Source of the DNA: CAZVKN01 sp964627035
GTDB taxonomy: Bacteria; Electryoneota; AABM5-125-24; Hatepunaeales; Hatepunaeaceae
Reading direction: 5' to 3'
Assembly: GCA_964627035.1 (NCBI GenBank)
Contig: CAZVKN010000023.1
Span: forward strand, 1 to 44,348
Length of the DNA stretch: 44,348 nt
Positions 23,846 to 31,821 of the stretch are shown here, one piece after another (within the stretch, counting starts at the first letter, position 1; the number at the start of each line of letters is the position of its first letter). Below the pieces are notes generated by a model that worked only from the letters and a program-made list of their open reading frames with translations, did not search any database and was not told the DNA's origin. The position numbers and the translations under genes are program-made.

Positions 23846-26665
23846 TTATCTGAGTAAAAGAATTTTCTCGGTATGGAGAGGATTTAGCGCGGGAGTTCCC
23901 GATCCAAAATCTCCCATCATTTCCAATTTAACAAAATATAAGCCGGATGCAAGTGATTCACCCCTGATATTACGGTAATGTGTACCGATTTTACCGACTC
24001 TATCTGTGAACTGTGATACGAGTCTGCCGTTGACATCGTAGATCGAAATTGACACCTGACCGGTCTGCGGGACATTGTACTTAATTGTGGTGCTGGAATT
24101 GAACGGATTGGGGTAAACAGCCACTATTTCAAAGGCGACAGGAGTGTGTGCATTCGGATCAGTAATGGAATTTAAACCAACAATCAATGTGATCGGTACA
24201 ACTACCTCATCCGGTCCGGTATTGTGTCCAATTCGCAATTCACCATGCTGGGATCCGGTGTCGAGTTCGGTGGCGTCCAGTGAAATAATCATATCCTGTT
24301 CGCTAAAGGGCGGGATAGTGTCATTTTCAACAGGATCGAAATTCAGCCAGGTGATTCCCGGTTGTAGCTGATAGGCATCCAGTCTATTGCCACCATCATG
24401 CACCGAAATCTGGTTGAGAGTGAGAAACACAGCACTTCCGTAACCGTCGAACTCTGTGGTAACAAAGCCTCCGTAGCAGGGACCACCAAAATCAGGGGAG
24501 ATTTCTCCAACAAACACTGAATCATTTGCTTGAGGATTCAACTTGTAAATCCTTTCATTGCTATCAAGAATGTATAATGGATGGTTGTCTGGATCATCAG
24601 ACCAGTAGGCAAGCCCACGATATCGGAAGTAAGGCACATCATTAATCTCTGATATATCGTTGTTATCAGGATTATATGTCCACAATGTTCTCCCATTCTC
24701 AGCTAACCATAAAAGTTCTCTGTCATTATCCCAACATATATAGCGAACACGAGAAGGTTTAGGGAAACGAGTGAGTATTTCACCCTCTACATTGTAGCTG
24801 TAAATTGAATCACCCTCAACAAGCCACAATAAGTTACCATCCCAAGCGTGATCATTGATTCTTGTATCTCGTGATCCCTGCAGAGGAAACCTTCCTACCC
24901 AGTTTAATTCTCTATCTATGGTTTCGACAAACCATCCGTCATTATTCGATCTTGATACGTAGATCAGGTCATTTGCTAATATGCCTCCATAAATATTTCC
25001 AACTGGACCATCACCACGATCAAGTACTCTCCCAACTGGAAAGTAACCTCGCAACATTCCCGGATCGGCACCGACCCCTTCACTTACGAATGACCGTGCA
25101 GAAAAATGAATGTTTGCATTTCCTTGATTAACCACAGTTAAAGGCAGATCAATCTCAGAACCTTGTTGAGCATTCGCATGCAATTCTGCTTCGGACAGTT
25201 CCAGCACAGGATGTCGTAGTCTGATAGAAACATCCAATGTGTCAAGAGGTTCTATGTCCAGATCTATGAAGATGGAATCCAAGAAATATGGGTAAGAAGC
25301 TGTAAGATTGAATTGACCTGGATGCGCAAATTCTATTCTAAAGAATCCTTCTAAATCTGTTATCGCTTGCTGTTCAAAACTTGTGAATATATTTGCTCCG
25401 GAAATCGGCATATCTTCATCCAATGAATCGAATACATACCCTTGTAGTACTGCTCCATTCAGAATCGGAAAAGCTCCCATATCCGCTCGAGTCCAATCTA
25501 TGTCCAGGGAATCAGGATGACCTGCATCAATGCAGGGAGAATCTTCTTCCAAGTGATAATCACCGTTCTCGGGGTCGAGGAACAGAGGATCTTCGTCAAT
25601 GTTTCCTTCACCCCACACCAGATCATCCTCTTCACCGTAAACTTCATCTTCGCCTGTCTGAATATTCGTATATGAAACCGTAACATCTCCTGTTACCACT
25701 TGCAGTTCCATGCCTTCATTGTCTCTTACGATGCTGTTCATAAGTGTGAATGACGATGCTGAGTAGCGAATTCCACCGAATAGCTCAGCACTATTCTCAA
25801 CAATCGTGACATTATCCATCACAGTATGACACGTTGCGTAGATTGCACCACCACCGGGAGCTTGGTTTCCTTGGATCAGCACATGATTCAGAAACAGATA
25901 TGATCCTGCCGTTCCATAGATTCCGCCGCTATGGTCGGTTGCTGAATTTCCGATGAATGTTGATGACGAAACATATACATCTGAGGAAATGAGGTATAAT
26001 CCTCCTCCATGCGCTGATTCATTCTCCGTAAACACTACCCTATTCATATTCATTCGTGCACGAGTACATTGCATGCCACCACCATAGGTTGAAGCACTGT
26101 TACCTGCGAGTAGGCAATTCTCGAGATTGACATCTGATTCGTTGTATAGGCTAATGCCACCTCCGGAGAGGTCGGTGCTGTTGTTTCGTATGGTAACGTA
26201 TCTTATGGCTGGAGATGCCGACTCGGTACAATAGATTCCACCGCCACTTCTATCTGCGAAATTGTTCTCAACTATCAAATGCCGCAAAGTAGGACTACTT
26301 CCCCGACAATAGATCCCTCCACCATAATCAGTGTCTCCGTTGCGGATCATAAAACCGATCAGGACAGAACTACTATCCTCACCACTACGGAAGACTACAA
26401 CGCTCCGATTGGTGCCTTCGCCGTCAATGATCGTTTCGGCAATATGATCCTCATCGCCGGAGATAAGATATTGACCGGCGACGGTGATTGCCTTTCCTTC
26501 AAAGCTGATGAATTCGTTGTAAACACCGAGTGAGACCAATATCGTGTCACCATTCTCTGCAGCGCCAATGCCTGCCTGAATGGTCTCGTGGTCGTCAGGT
26601 ACGAAGATGATGTTGGTGTAACCGACTGAAGTGGTTAATAACAGAATTATTAAGACGTGTAGCAT
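23846..26665 (-). CDS. Secreted beta-helix protein with propeller and sorting domain (copy 2)
   Basis: The start is ATG 26665 because GGAGG lies 5 nt upstream and the frame then opens with a signal peptide (MLHVLIILLLTTSVGYT); an earlier ATG at 26704 has no such site. About 939 aa. Order: right-handed parallel beta-helix (about 30-310), with coils ending in GGG/GGGI/GGGM turns as in polymorphic outer-membrane-type proteins; a DAGHPDSLDIDWTRADMGAF closing motif; carboxypeptidase-regulatory-like fold; an AWDGNLLW/CWDNDRELLW propeller region; and a type-A sorting domain (YPNPFNS, LLLR end). The C-terminal half matches that of its two neighbours. No enzyme site is evident; helices of this type bind or cleave polysaccharides, or serve as adhesins. 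Confidence 0.9.
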   Translation of the reverse strand: MLHVLIILLLTTSVGYTNIIFVPDDHETIQAGIGAAENGDTILVSLGVYNEFISFEGKAITVAGQYLISGDEDHIAETIIDGEGTNRSVVVFRSGEDSSSVLIGFMIRNGDTDYGGGIYCRGSSPTLRHLIVENNFADRSGGGIYCTESASPAIRYVTIRNNSTDLSGGGISLYNESDVNLENCLLAGNSASTYGGGMQCTRARMNMNRVVFTENESAHGGGLYLISSDVYVSSSTFIGNSATDHSGGIYGTAGSYLFLNHVLIQGNQAPGGGAIYATCHTVMDNVTIVENSAELFGGIRYSASSFTLMNSIVRDNEGMELQVVTGDVTVSYTNIQTGEDEVYGEEDDLVWGEGNIDEDPLFLDPENGDYHLEEDSPCIDAGHPDSLDIDWTRADMGAFPILNGAVLQGYVFDSLDEDMPISGANIFTSFEQQAITDLEGFFRIEFAHPGQFNLTASYPYFLDSIFIDLDIEPLDTLDVSIRLRHPVLELSEAELHANAQQGSEIDLPLTVVNQGNANIHFSARSFVSEGVGADPGMLRGYFPVGRVLDRGDGPVGNIYGGILANDLIYVSRSNNDGWFVETIDRELNWVGRFPLQGSRDTRINDHAWDGNLLWLVEGDSIYSYNVEGEILTRFPKPSRVRYICWDNDRELLWLAENGRTLWTYNPDNNDISEINDVPYFRYRGLAYWSDDPDNHPLYILDSNERIYKLNPQANDSVFVGEISPDFGGPCYGGFVTTEFDGYGSAVFLTLNQISVHDGGNRLDAYQLQPGITWLNFDPVENDTIPPFSEQDMIISLDATELDTGSQHGELRIGHNTGPDEVVVPITLIVGLNSITDPNAHTPVAFEIVAVYPNPFNSSTTIKYNVPQTGQVSISIYDVNGRLVSQFTDRVGKIGTHYRNIRGESLASGLYFVKLEMMGDFGSGTPALNPLHTEKILLLR

Positions 26666-26720
26666 AGTAACCTCCGATAGCAGTATAATAGTTAGTGAAA
26701 TCACTCAATATAATCCCTGT

Positions 26721-26743
26721 AGGGCGGACTTTCAGCCCGCCCT
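26721..26743. repeat. Palindromic hairpin
   Basis: AGGGCGG/CCGCCCT is a 7-bp GC stem around a 9-nt loop, upstream of the second beta-helix gene. Resembles common REP elements. Confidence 0.55.
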
Positions 26744-26750
26744 GCAAGCC

Positions 26751-26797
26751 TAATCACCAATCACAAAATCACTTAATCACTCAATTACAAAATCACA
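26751..26797. repeat. AATCAC-type microsatellite
   Basis: A run of AATCACC/AATCACAA/AATCACTT/AATCACTC words, the same low-complexity sequence as in the pntAA leader. Here it would lie in the leader of the minus-strand gene starting at 26665, read as GTGATT. Confidence 0.7.
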
Positions 26798-26803
26798 TTT
26801 CTG

Positions 26804-29527
26804 TTATTTCATCAGCAGTACCTTTTGGGTGACTGTCGCATCGGATCCGGACAGTTTCAGGAAATAGACTCCTGAAGGCATTGCATCTGCTGAGAGTGAA
26901 ATCGTGTGCAGACCTGCCGGGACTGTGTCATCCACAAGCAGACTCACCATCCTTCCCTGAATGTCGTACAGCTCAAGCGTCACGAACGACTGATGCGGGA
27001 TAGAATAGCGGATCGTGGCTGTTGAATTGAACGGATTGGGATAGATCGTTGAGATTGAGAAGTCATCCGGCAGTGTTGTCCTGTCATGCTCAACCGCATT
27101 CGTGGTGACGTTCATCGTAACCGGCAGCACAAACTGCTCACCCATAGCGTTGTGGGTGAACAGGATCTCAGCTTGATAAACGTCCTCCGGTAGGACGAAT
27201 CTATGCTCAGGTCCGTTGCTGTTCAACCATAGCAGGTAGTTGCGTTCGCTGCCGGGTATTAGTGTGTCTGCTCCTTGCGGTTCAAGCTGGATCCAGCCGG
27301 AGTATGATTGCAGTTGATAGACATTTATCTCATCGTTGCCTTCTTGCCTCCTGACATTCGTCATCCCGATAAACACCCAACTGCCAATGTCGTCATAACT
27401 GTTGGTGATGAACGAGCTTTCTCCTCCTCGTCCGTTGTCCGGTTGCGGACGATGGACAAACATTGTGTCGCCGTCACCATCGTTTGCTGTCGGATCAATC
27501 TTGTAAACGAATTCATTGTTGTCTCTGTCTTTATGATAGACATAGAGCGGGTATCCGTCAGGATCATCGGGCCAGTATGCAAGCCCTCTGATTCGTAAAT
27601 CCCGGCGATCAACTGTAAGCTGAACGTTGCCTTCCAGGTCGGTCGCCCATATGTCGCTGGTTTGGGCACAGATCCACATCAACTCTCTGTCGCTGTCCCA
27701 GGCGATGCCCTGCAGTGATCTGGGTCCTTCAAAGGAAGTTACAGAATCTCCATCAGTGGTAAATCCGTATGCTACAGCTCGTTCCACACCCCACAGCAGC
27801 TCGCCGTCATACGCCATGTCACCAATACCGTATGTTGTCGTACCCCACTGTCTGAAGTGATCTACGGGTGATCCCTCCCTGTCCAAAACATAAACATAGT
27901 TGTAATCCGTACTGTCAACAATTGACGTGTCCGGGCTGCCACCGGCAACGTAATAGCGGTCACCAACCAATACAACACCACTCAGGTGGTCATCAGTGAG
28001 AGTATCGCCCGCAGCGATTCTCTCCCTGTGTGTCCACGGTGCCATCCCGACGTCGCCGGTGATACGTTTCTGAGTCTCATAGAAAAGTGTTCCGTTACCG
28101 TCATTGGTTACGCTGAACTCAAAACTGGCGGAATCACCTGGCTCCAAATTGGCACCGAACTGCTCGTCTGAGATGCTAAAGGTAGGGTGGAGGAGGAAGA
28201 CCGTGTCAATCTGAAGTTCTTCATCCGGTTCCACTTGTAGATCAAACAGAGTAGAGTCGTTGTATCCACGCGCTGTGGCAGTCAGATAGAAGTCACCGAT
28301 TGTTGCATCCTCAATCTCCCAAAATCCGCGTTCGTCAGTCATCGCCGATTGCGAGGAAGTCTCATAATAGGTTGTAACTTCACCGGCTACAGGTTCACGC
28401 GTAGCCGCATCATAGATAAAGCCGTAAAGCGTTGCTGTTTGAAACAGAGCGTAAAAACCGATATCAGCACGGGTTCCGTCGGGATCCGGATCAGCTTCAG
28501 GATCTCCGGCATCAACACACGGGGAATTTTCACTGATGCGAAAGTCATCATTGTGTGGATCAACAAATCGAGGATTCTGGTCTATATTGTTGTCGCCATA
28601 ATGAAGCCGGTTGCCCGGTGCTTCAATACCGTCTTCTCCGTCAGCAACGTCACAATAATCTATGGTCAGATCATCACTATAGCGATTGCCTGCATAGATT
28701 GTCCTGACACCGTTATCCCATATAATTGAGTTGACAAACGTTACATCTCCATCATCAACATGCAACGCACCGCTATCGTCCTCGTCAGTGGCATTATTGA
28801 TGACCGTCATTCTGTCGTAAGTACCTGCTTGGCTGCTACTCAGAAACATCCCACCGCCTTCATCAGCGCCGTTGCCGTAGATTAAAAGCCGACTGGCTGT
28901 AACGCGAGAGTTGCCGTCTATAAAAATGCCACCACCGTTCCGCTCTGCATTATTTTGCGTTAAGGTTACATTATGAAAGGTAGGATGGGAAGCGTTGACA
29001 TAAACACCGCCACCATCTCTTGTTGCTTGGTTTCCCCTTATAAGTGTATATTCTATAGTCGGTTCAGCACCTCCCGTGATATAGATTCCCGCTCCATGTG
29101 ACAGAGACATATTTCCTGCAATAATGCAATGTGAAATTACCGGAGATGCATCATTAATATATACACCACCACCACCACCGCCAGGGGCACGACCGTTATT
29201 GATGGTGAAGCCGATAAGGTGTGCATCTGATGTCTCGTCATTGTTGAATGAAACGGTACTGTCACCCCATGTGGCTGAGATGAGTGTATTCTCAATCGTA
29301 CCTGGGTTTTGGGCGATTATGTATCTGCTCGCAACTGTGATGTCTTTACCACGAAAAGAAATTGCCCCGACCCATTGACCGTTTGACACAAGAACAGTGT
29401 CACCATCACGCGCTGCATTGATTCCTAGCTGAATGTTGTCTTCCTGACCGGGAACCCTGATGATACGCGCAAATGTAATTGATGACAGCACAAAAAGAAC
29501 AGTTAGAAGCACGTTAATAATTCTCAT
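26804..29527 (-). CDS. Secreted beta-helix protein with propeller and sorting domain (copy 1)
   Basis: A 907-aa exoprotein. Order: signal peptide (1-20); parallel beta-helix (about 22-290) with GGGGGGVYI, GAGIYI, GGGVYV, GGGIFI and GGGMFL coils; a DAGDPEADPDPDGTRADIG closing motif; carboxypeptidase-regulatory-like fold (about 345-420); NEW3-like segment; a propeller region with AYDGELLW and AWDSDRELMW; and a type-A sorting domain (YPNPFNS, LLMK). AGGAG lies 5 nt before ATG. It is the closest relative of the gene at 23846-26665, and both share the C-terminal half of the S8 protease. Function probably surface binding or polysaccharide interaction; no catalytic residues are recognised. Confidence 0.9.
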   Translation of the reverse strand: MRIINVLLTVLFVLSSITFARIIRVPGQEDNIQLGINAARDGDTVLVSNGQWVGAISFRGKDITVASRYIIAQNPGTIENTLISATWGDSTVSFNNDETSDAHLIGFTINNGRAPGGGGGGVYINDASPVISHCIIAGNMSLSHGAGIYITGGAEPTIEYTLIRGNQATRDGGGVYVNASHPTFHNVTLTQNNAERNGGGIFIDGNSRVTASRLLIYGNGADEGGGMFLSSSQAGTYDRMTVINNATDEDDSGALHVDDGDVTFVNSIIWDNGVRTIYAGNRYSDDLTIDYCDVADGEDGIEAPGNRLHYGDNNIDQNPRFVDPHNDDFRISENSPCVDAGDPEADPDPDGTRADIGFYALFQTATLYGFIYDAATREPVAGEVTTYYETSSQSAMTDERGFWEIEDATIGDFYLTATARGYNDSTLFDLQVEPDEELQIDTVFLLHPTFSISDEQFGANLEPGDSASFEFSVTNDGNGTLFYETQKRITGDVGMAPWTHRERIAAGDTLTDDHLSGVVLVGDRYYVAGGSPDTSIVDSTDYNYVYVLDREGSPVDHFRQWGTTTYGIGDMAYDGELLWGVERAVAYGFTTDGDSVTSFEGPRSLQGIAWDSDRELMWICAQTSDIWATDLEGNVQLTVDRRDLRIRGLAYWPDDPDGYPLYVYHKDRDNNEFVYKIDPTANDGDGDTMFVHRPQPDNGRGGESSFITNSYDDIGSWVFIGMTNVRRQEGNDEINVYQLQSYSGWIQLEPQGADTLIPGSERNYLLWLNSNGPEHRFVLPEDVYQAEILFTHNAMGEQFVLPVTMNVTTNAVEHDRTTLPDDFSISTIYPNPFNSTATIRYSIPHQSFVTLELYDIQGRMVSLLVDDTVPAGLHTISLSADAMPSGVYFLKLSGSDATVTQKVLLMK

Positions 29528-29598
29528 GATTTCTCCTATCCAATGAATGTTTTACTAAGAAGCTGAACAGTATCATAAAACTCAAACAGCTTAAATTA

Positions 29599-29683
29599 TC
29601 GGTAGTGTCGTCAACGTTGATATGTTGTAGTCGTGGTTGTTCTCAACCGCGACGCCGTCGGGCTTGAGACAAACCCGACTACA
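29599..29683 (+). repeat. Dispersed two-hairpin repeat, near-full copy
   Basis: Carries the left flank (TCGGTAGTGTC...CGTTGATAT), then TGTAGTCG, both hairpins and GACTACA. It is the closest match to the copy at 6855-6940 over the whole element, 23 kb away. Confidence 0.85.
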
Positions 29684-29718
29684 GTATGCTAAAATCACAC
29701 AAAATTGACACCACCAAA

Positions 29719-30153
29719 TTATGAATTATTGATTAACTCCTTGTAGGAGTTGAATATCTCTATTTTACGAGTTGATTCCGCAAGTTCTGACCAATCAATT
29801 TTAACCCATCTTGAATGGTCAGGTATATAATGGGGGAACAGGTCAGCCCATTCGATTATTGTGATTCCTTGGTCACTAACCTCTTCCAAGCCGAGATCAA
29901 ATATCTCTTCCGCAGACTTCATCAGGTAGAAATCCGCATGATAGATGATTGGATCATGGGGATATTGATGCAGTCTTAGGAAACTGGGGCTTGACACTGA
30001 ACCCTTATAACCGATTCCTCGGCAGATGCCGTGAGTCAGGAGCGTTTTACCGCTTCCGAGTTCACCACACAGCGCAACAGTGTTCCCGAAACTCAGAGAA
30101 GCACCAAGCTCTTTCCCGAATTGAACGGTATCATCGGGTGACCGGCTTATCAT
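29719..30153 (-). CDS. tsaE: tRNA t6A biosynthesis ATPase TsaE
   Basis: TsaE is the small P-loop ATPase that resets the TsaB-TsaD complex in t6A synthesis. GELGSGKT (30-37) is the Walker A motif, followed by VSSPSF, YHADFYLM and ITIIEWADLF, all typical. Length 144 aa is normal. Its partner tsaB lies downstream on the same strand, but three exoprotein genes lie between them. The ribosome binding site is weak. Confidence 0.93.
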   Translation of the reverse strand: MISRSPDDTVQFGKELGASLSFGNTVALCGELGSGKTLLTHGICRGIGYKGSVSSPSFLRLHQYPHDPIIYHADFYLMKSAEEIFDLGLEEVSDQGITIIEWADLFPHYIPDHSRWVKIDWSELAESTRKIEIFNSYKELINNS

Positions 30154-30254
30154 AATGACAGAAATCCCGACATTATTATTTACCTGTCACTATAATATAG
30201 TCAAAAAACATGAGTTACCGCAACCGGTTTCACATGACAGTCAAATTTTGTGGC

Positions 30255-31673
30255 TTAGAAAGTCATCGCTGTTTCGATTGTGACTATGCGATTCGGTTTC
30301 CCGTTGTGGTAGATAGTTTTGTTGTCGTAGATCAGAGTCAAGCCCTGTCCCATTGCAAATCCTACCTTGTAACCCATTACGGTACCGTCTGCTTCCTTGC
30401 TAAACAGCTTATCAGCATTCGGCTGCTGGAAATAAGCCTGCGCTAAGCTCAGTTTCGGAACCATATCCGTGGTCAGGTCTGCTTTTGAGTAGAACGACTT
30501 TCCGGGGATGTCGTCACCATAAGCCATCTGCGAGTATGAGGCGAAAATATCAATCAAGTTGAAGAGGTTGACACCTGCATCAGCATAGTAACCTTGTGCT
30601 GAAGGTAAACCAATAAGTTGGTGTTCCTTAGTACGATATGTTGATGTCTCTTCATCCCAGACGACCCGCTCCGTTTCGTAAGCCATATTGAAGAAGTCAC
30701 TGACAAATTCTTCTTCGAAAATTCGGTATTCAGCGGACGCATGGAACGGTCCGAAGTTGAACATGACACCCGGTATTGTGTAGCCTCGACCATAATCAAT
30801 GATCTGTGCTGCTTGTGCGTATGTCCATAAACTCATTACATCTGTATGAATCAGAGGCATGCCGACATCCACCCCGAACACACTGATTGATTCATTGAGG
30901 TTTGCAATGTTTGTAGGTGGATTGAGGATGTCCGGTAAATCGCCTGATTCAATCATCTGATTGATCTGAAAGTCGTTTAATCCAACAACAGTTCGCAACC
31001 AATGGATATGCTCCGAGTCATCCTTACCGGGGAATTGATCCTGACGATCCATGATACCGTCATCGTCCTCATCCGCGGCACCAAGATACTGATTTCCGTC
31101 AAAAACAAAAGTAGCACCGACCGCTATCGGAAGAATTACCGGAAGTGCATAGCTGACGCGACCGGCGAGCAGTCCCGGACTTTCCAGTTCCCGGAAGTTG
31201 TTGAACAGCCCTTCAACCTTGAACGGACCTGTGTTAATTTCCATCTGCATACCGATCCGGCGGACTTGGGGCCACTCGATAGCGTTGGTGTATCGGCGCA
31301 TTATCAGCCCGTATCCGAGAGTTATCGGAGCCAAAGAGCCTGCTCGGACATAAAGCGGATCCCCCGAATGACCGAATCGAATGTAATACAGCTTGTCAAT
31401 GTAATCAGCGGTCTCATCCCAATCTTCTTCCCGCAAGTTCCCTTCGGCATCGAAGTAAAAGGAGAGATCAAGACCAATTCCGAACTTCCAGATTGATATG
31501 TCAGGACGGAGTGTGAAGTACTGATATGTCACACCGTTGATGACCGATGCGCCGACCGCACCGTTCATTTGAAACGGTTTGTCACCGCTTTCTGCCCCCT
31601 GACCGCTGGGATCCTGAGCTATTCCGAGAGAAGTAACCAGTATTGTCAGGATCATGACTATTGTTGTTTTCAT
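30255..31673 (-). CDS. Outer-membrane beta-barrel-like protein, unknown function
   Basis: A 472-aa protein with a signal peptide (MKTTIVMILTILVTSLGIAQ) and long alternating beta strands rich in Gly, Tyr and Phe (YIRFGHSGDPLYVRAGSLA, TLGYGLIMRRY). It ends in a short strand IVTIETAMTF with a terminal aromatic residue, as outer-membrane barrels do. A DEDDDGIMDRQDQFPG loop (about 205-220) resembles a calcium-binding type-3 repeat and would lie in a surface loop. I cannot name the family. AAAGG lies 6-7 nt before ATG. It is followed by tsaE at a 100-bp gap, probably a chance neighbour. Confidence 0.75.
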   Translation of the reverse strand: MKTTIVMILTILVTSLGIAQDPSGQGAESGDKPFQMNGAVGASVINGVTYQYFTLRPDISIWKFGIGLDLSFYFDAEGNLREEDWDETADYIDKLYYIRFGHSGDPLYVRAGSLAPITLGYGLIMRRYTNAIEWPQVRRIGMQMEINTGPFKVEGLFNNFRELESPGLLAGRVSYALPVILPIAVGATFVFDGNQYLGAADEDDDGIMDRQDQFPGKDDSEHIHWLRTVVGLNDFQINQMIESGDLPDILNPPTNIANLNESISVFGVDVGMPLIHTDVMSLWTYAQAAQIIDYGRGYTIPGVMFNFGPFHASAEYRIFEEEFVSDFFNMAYETERVVWDEETSTYRTKEHQLIGLPSAQGYYADAGVNLFNLIDIFASYSQMAYGDDIPGKSFYSKADLTTDMVPKLSLAQAYFQQPNADKLFSKEADGTVMGYKVGFAMGQGLTLIYDNKTIYHNGKPNRIVTIETAMTF

Positions 31674-31735
31674 GGTAAACCTTTATGTGATGGAAATAAA
31701 TTTGAGGGTATTAACTTTGAAGTGATTTGTTAGTT

Positions 31736-31789
31736 TGTAGTCGGGCTTGTCCCAAGCCCGACATCGTGGTTGAGACAACCACGACTACA
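31736..31789 (-). repeat. Dispersed two-hairpin repeat, inverted copy
   Basis: Both arms are well paired: CGGGCTTG/CAAGCCCG and CGTGGTTG/CAACCACG, with outer TGTAGTCG and CGACTACA. Both hairpins are perfect here, whereas the 6855-6940 copy has a G-T pair in one. Orientation is opposite to that copy. Confidence 0.85.
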
Positions 31790-31821
31790 AGATCACTACA
31801 AGGTTGACACTCTCATAAATT

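Noticed and set aside
31002..31496. Plus-strand 164-codon frame
   Set aside because: Opposite the outer-membrane protein gene, with no signal peptide, domain or ribosome binding site.
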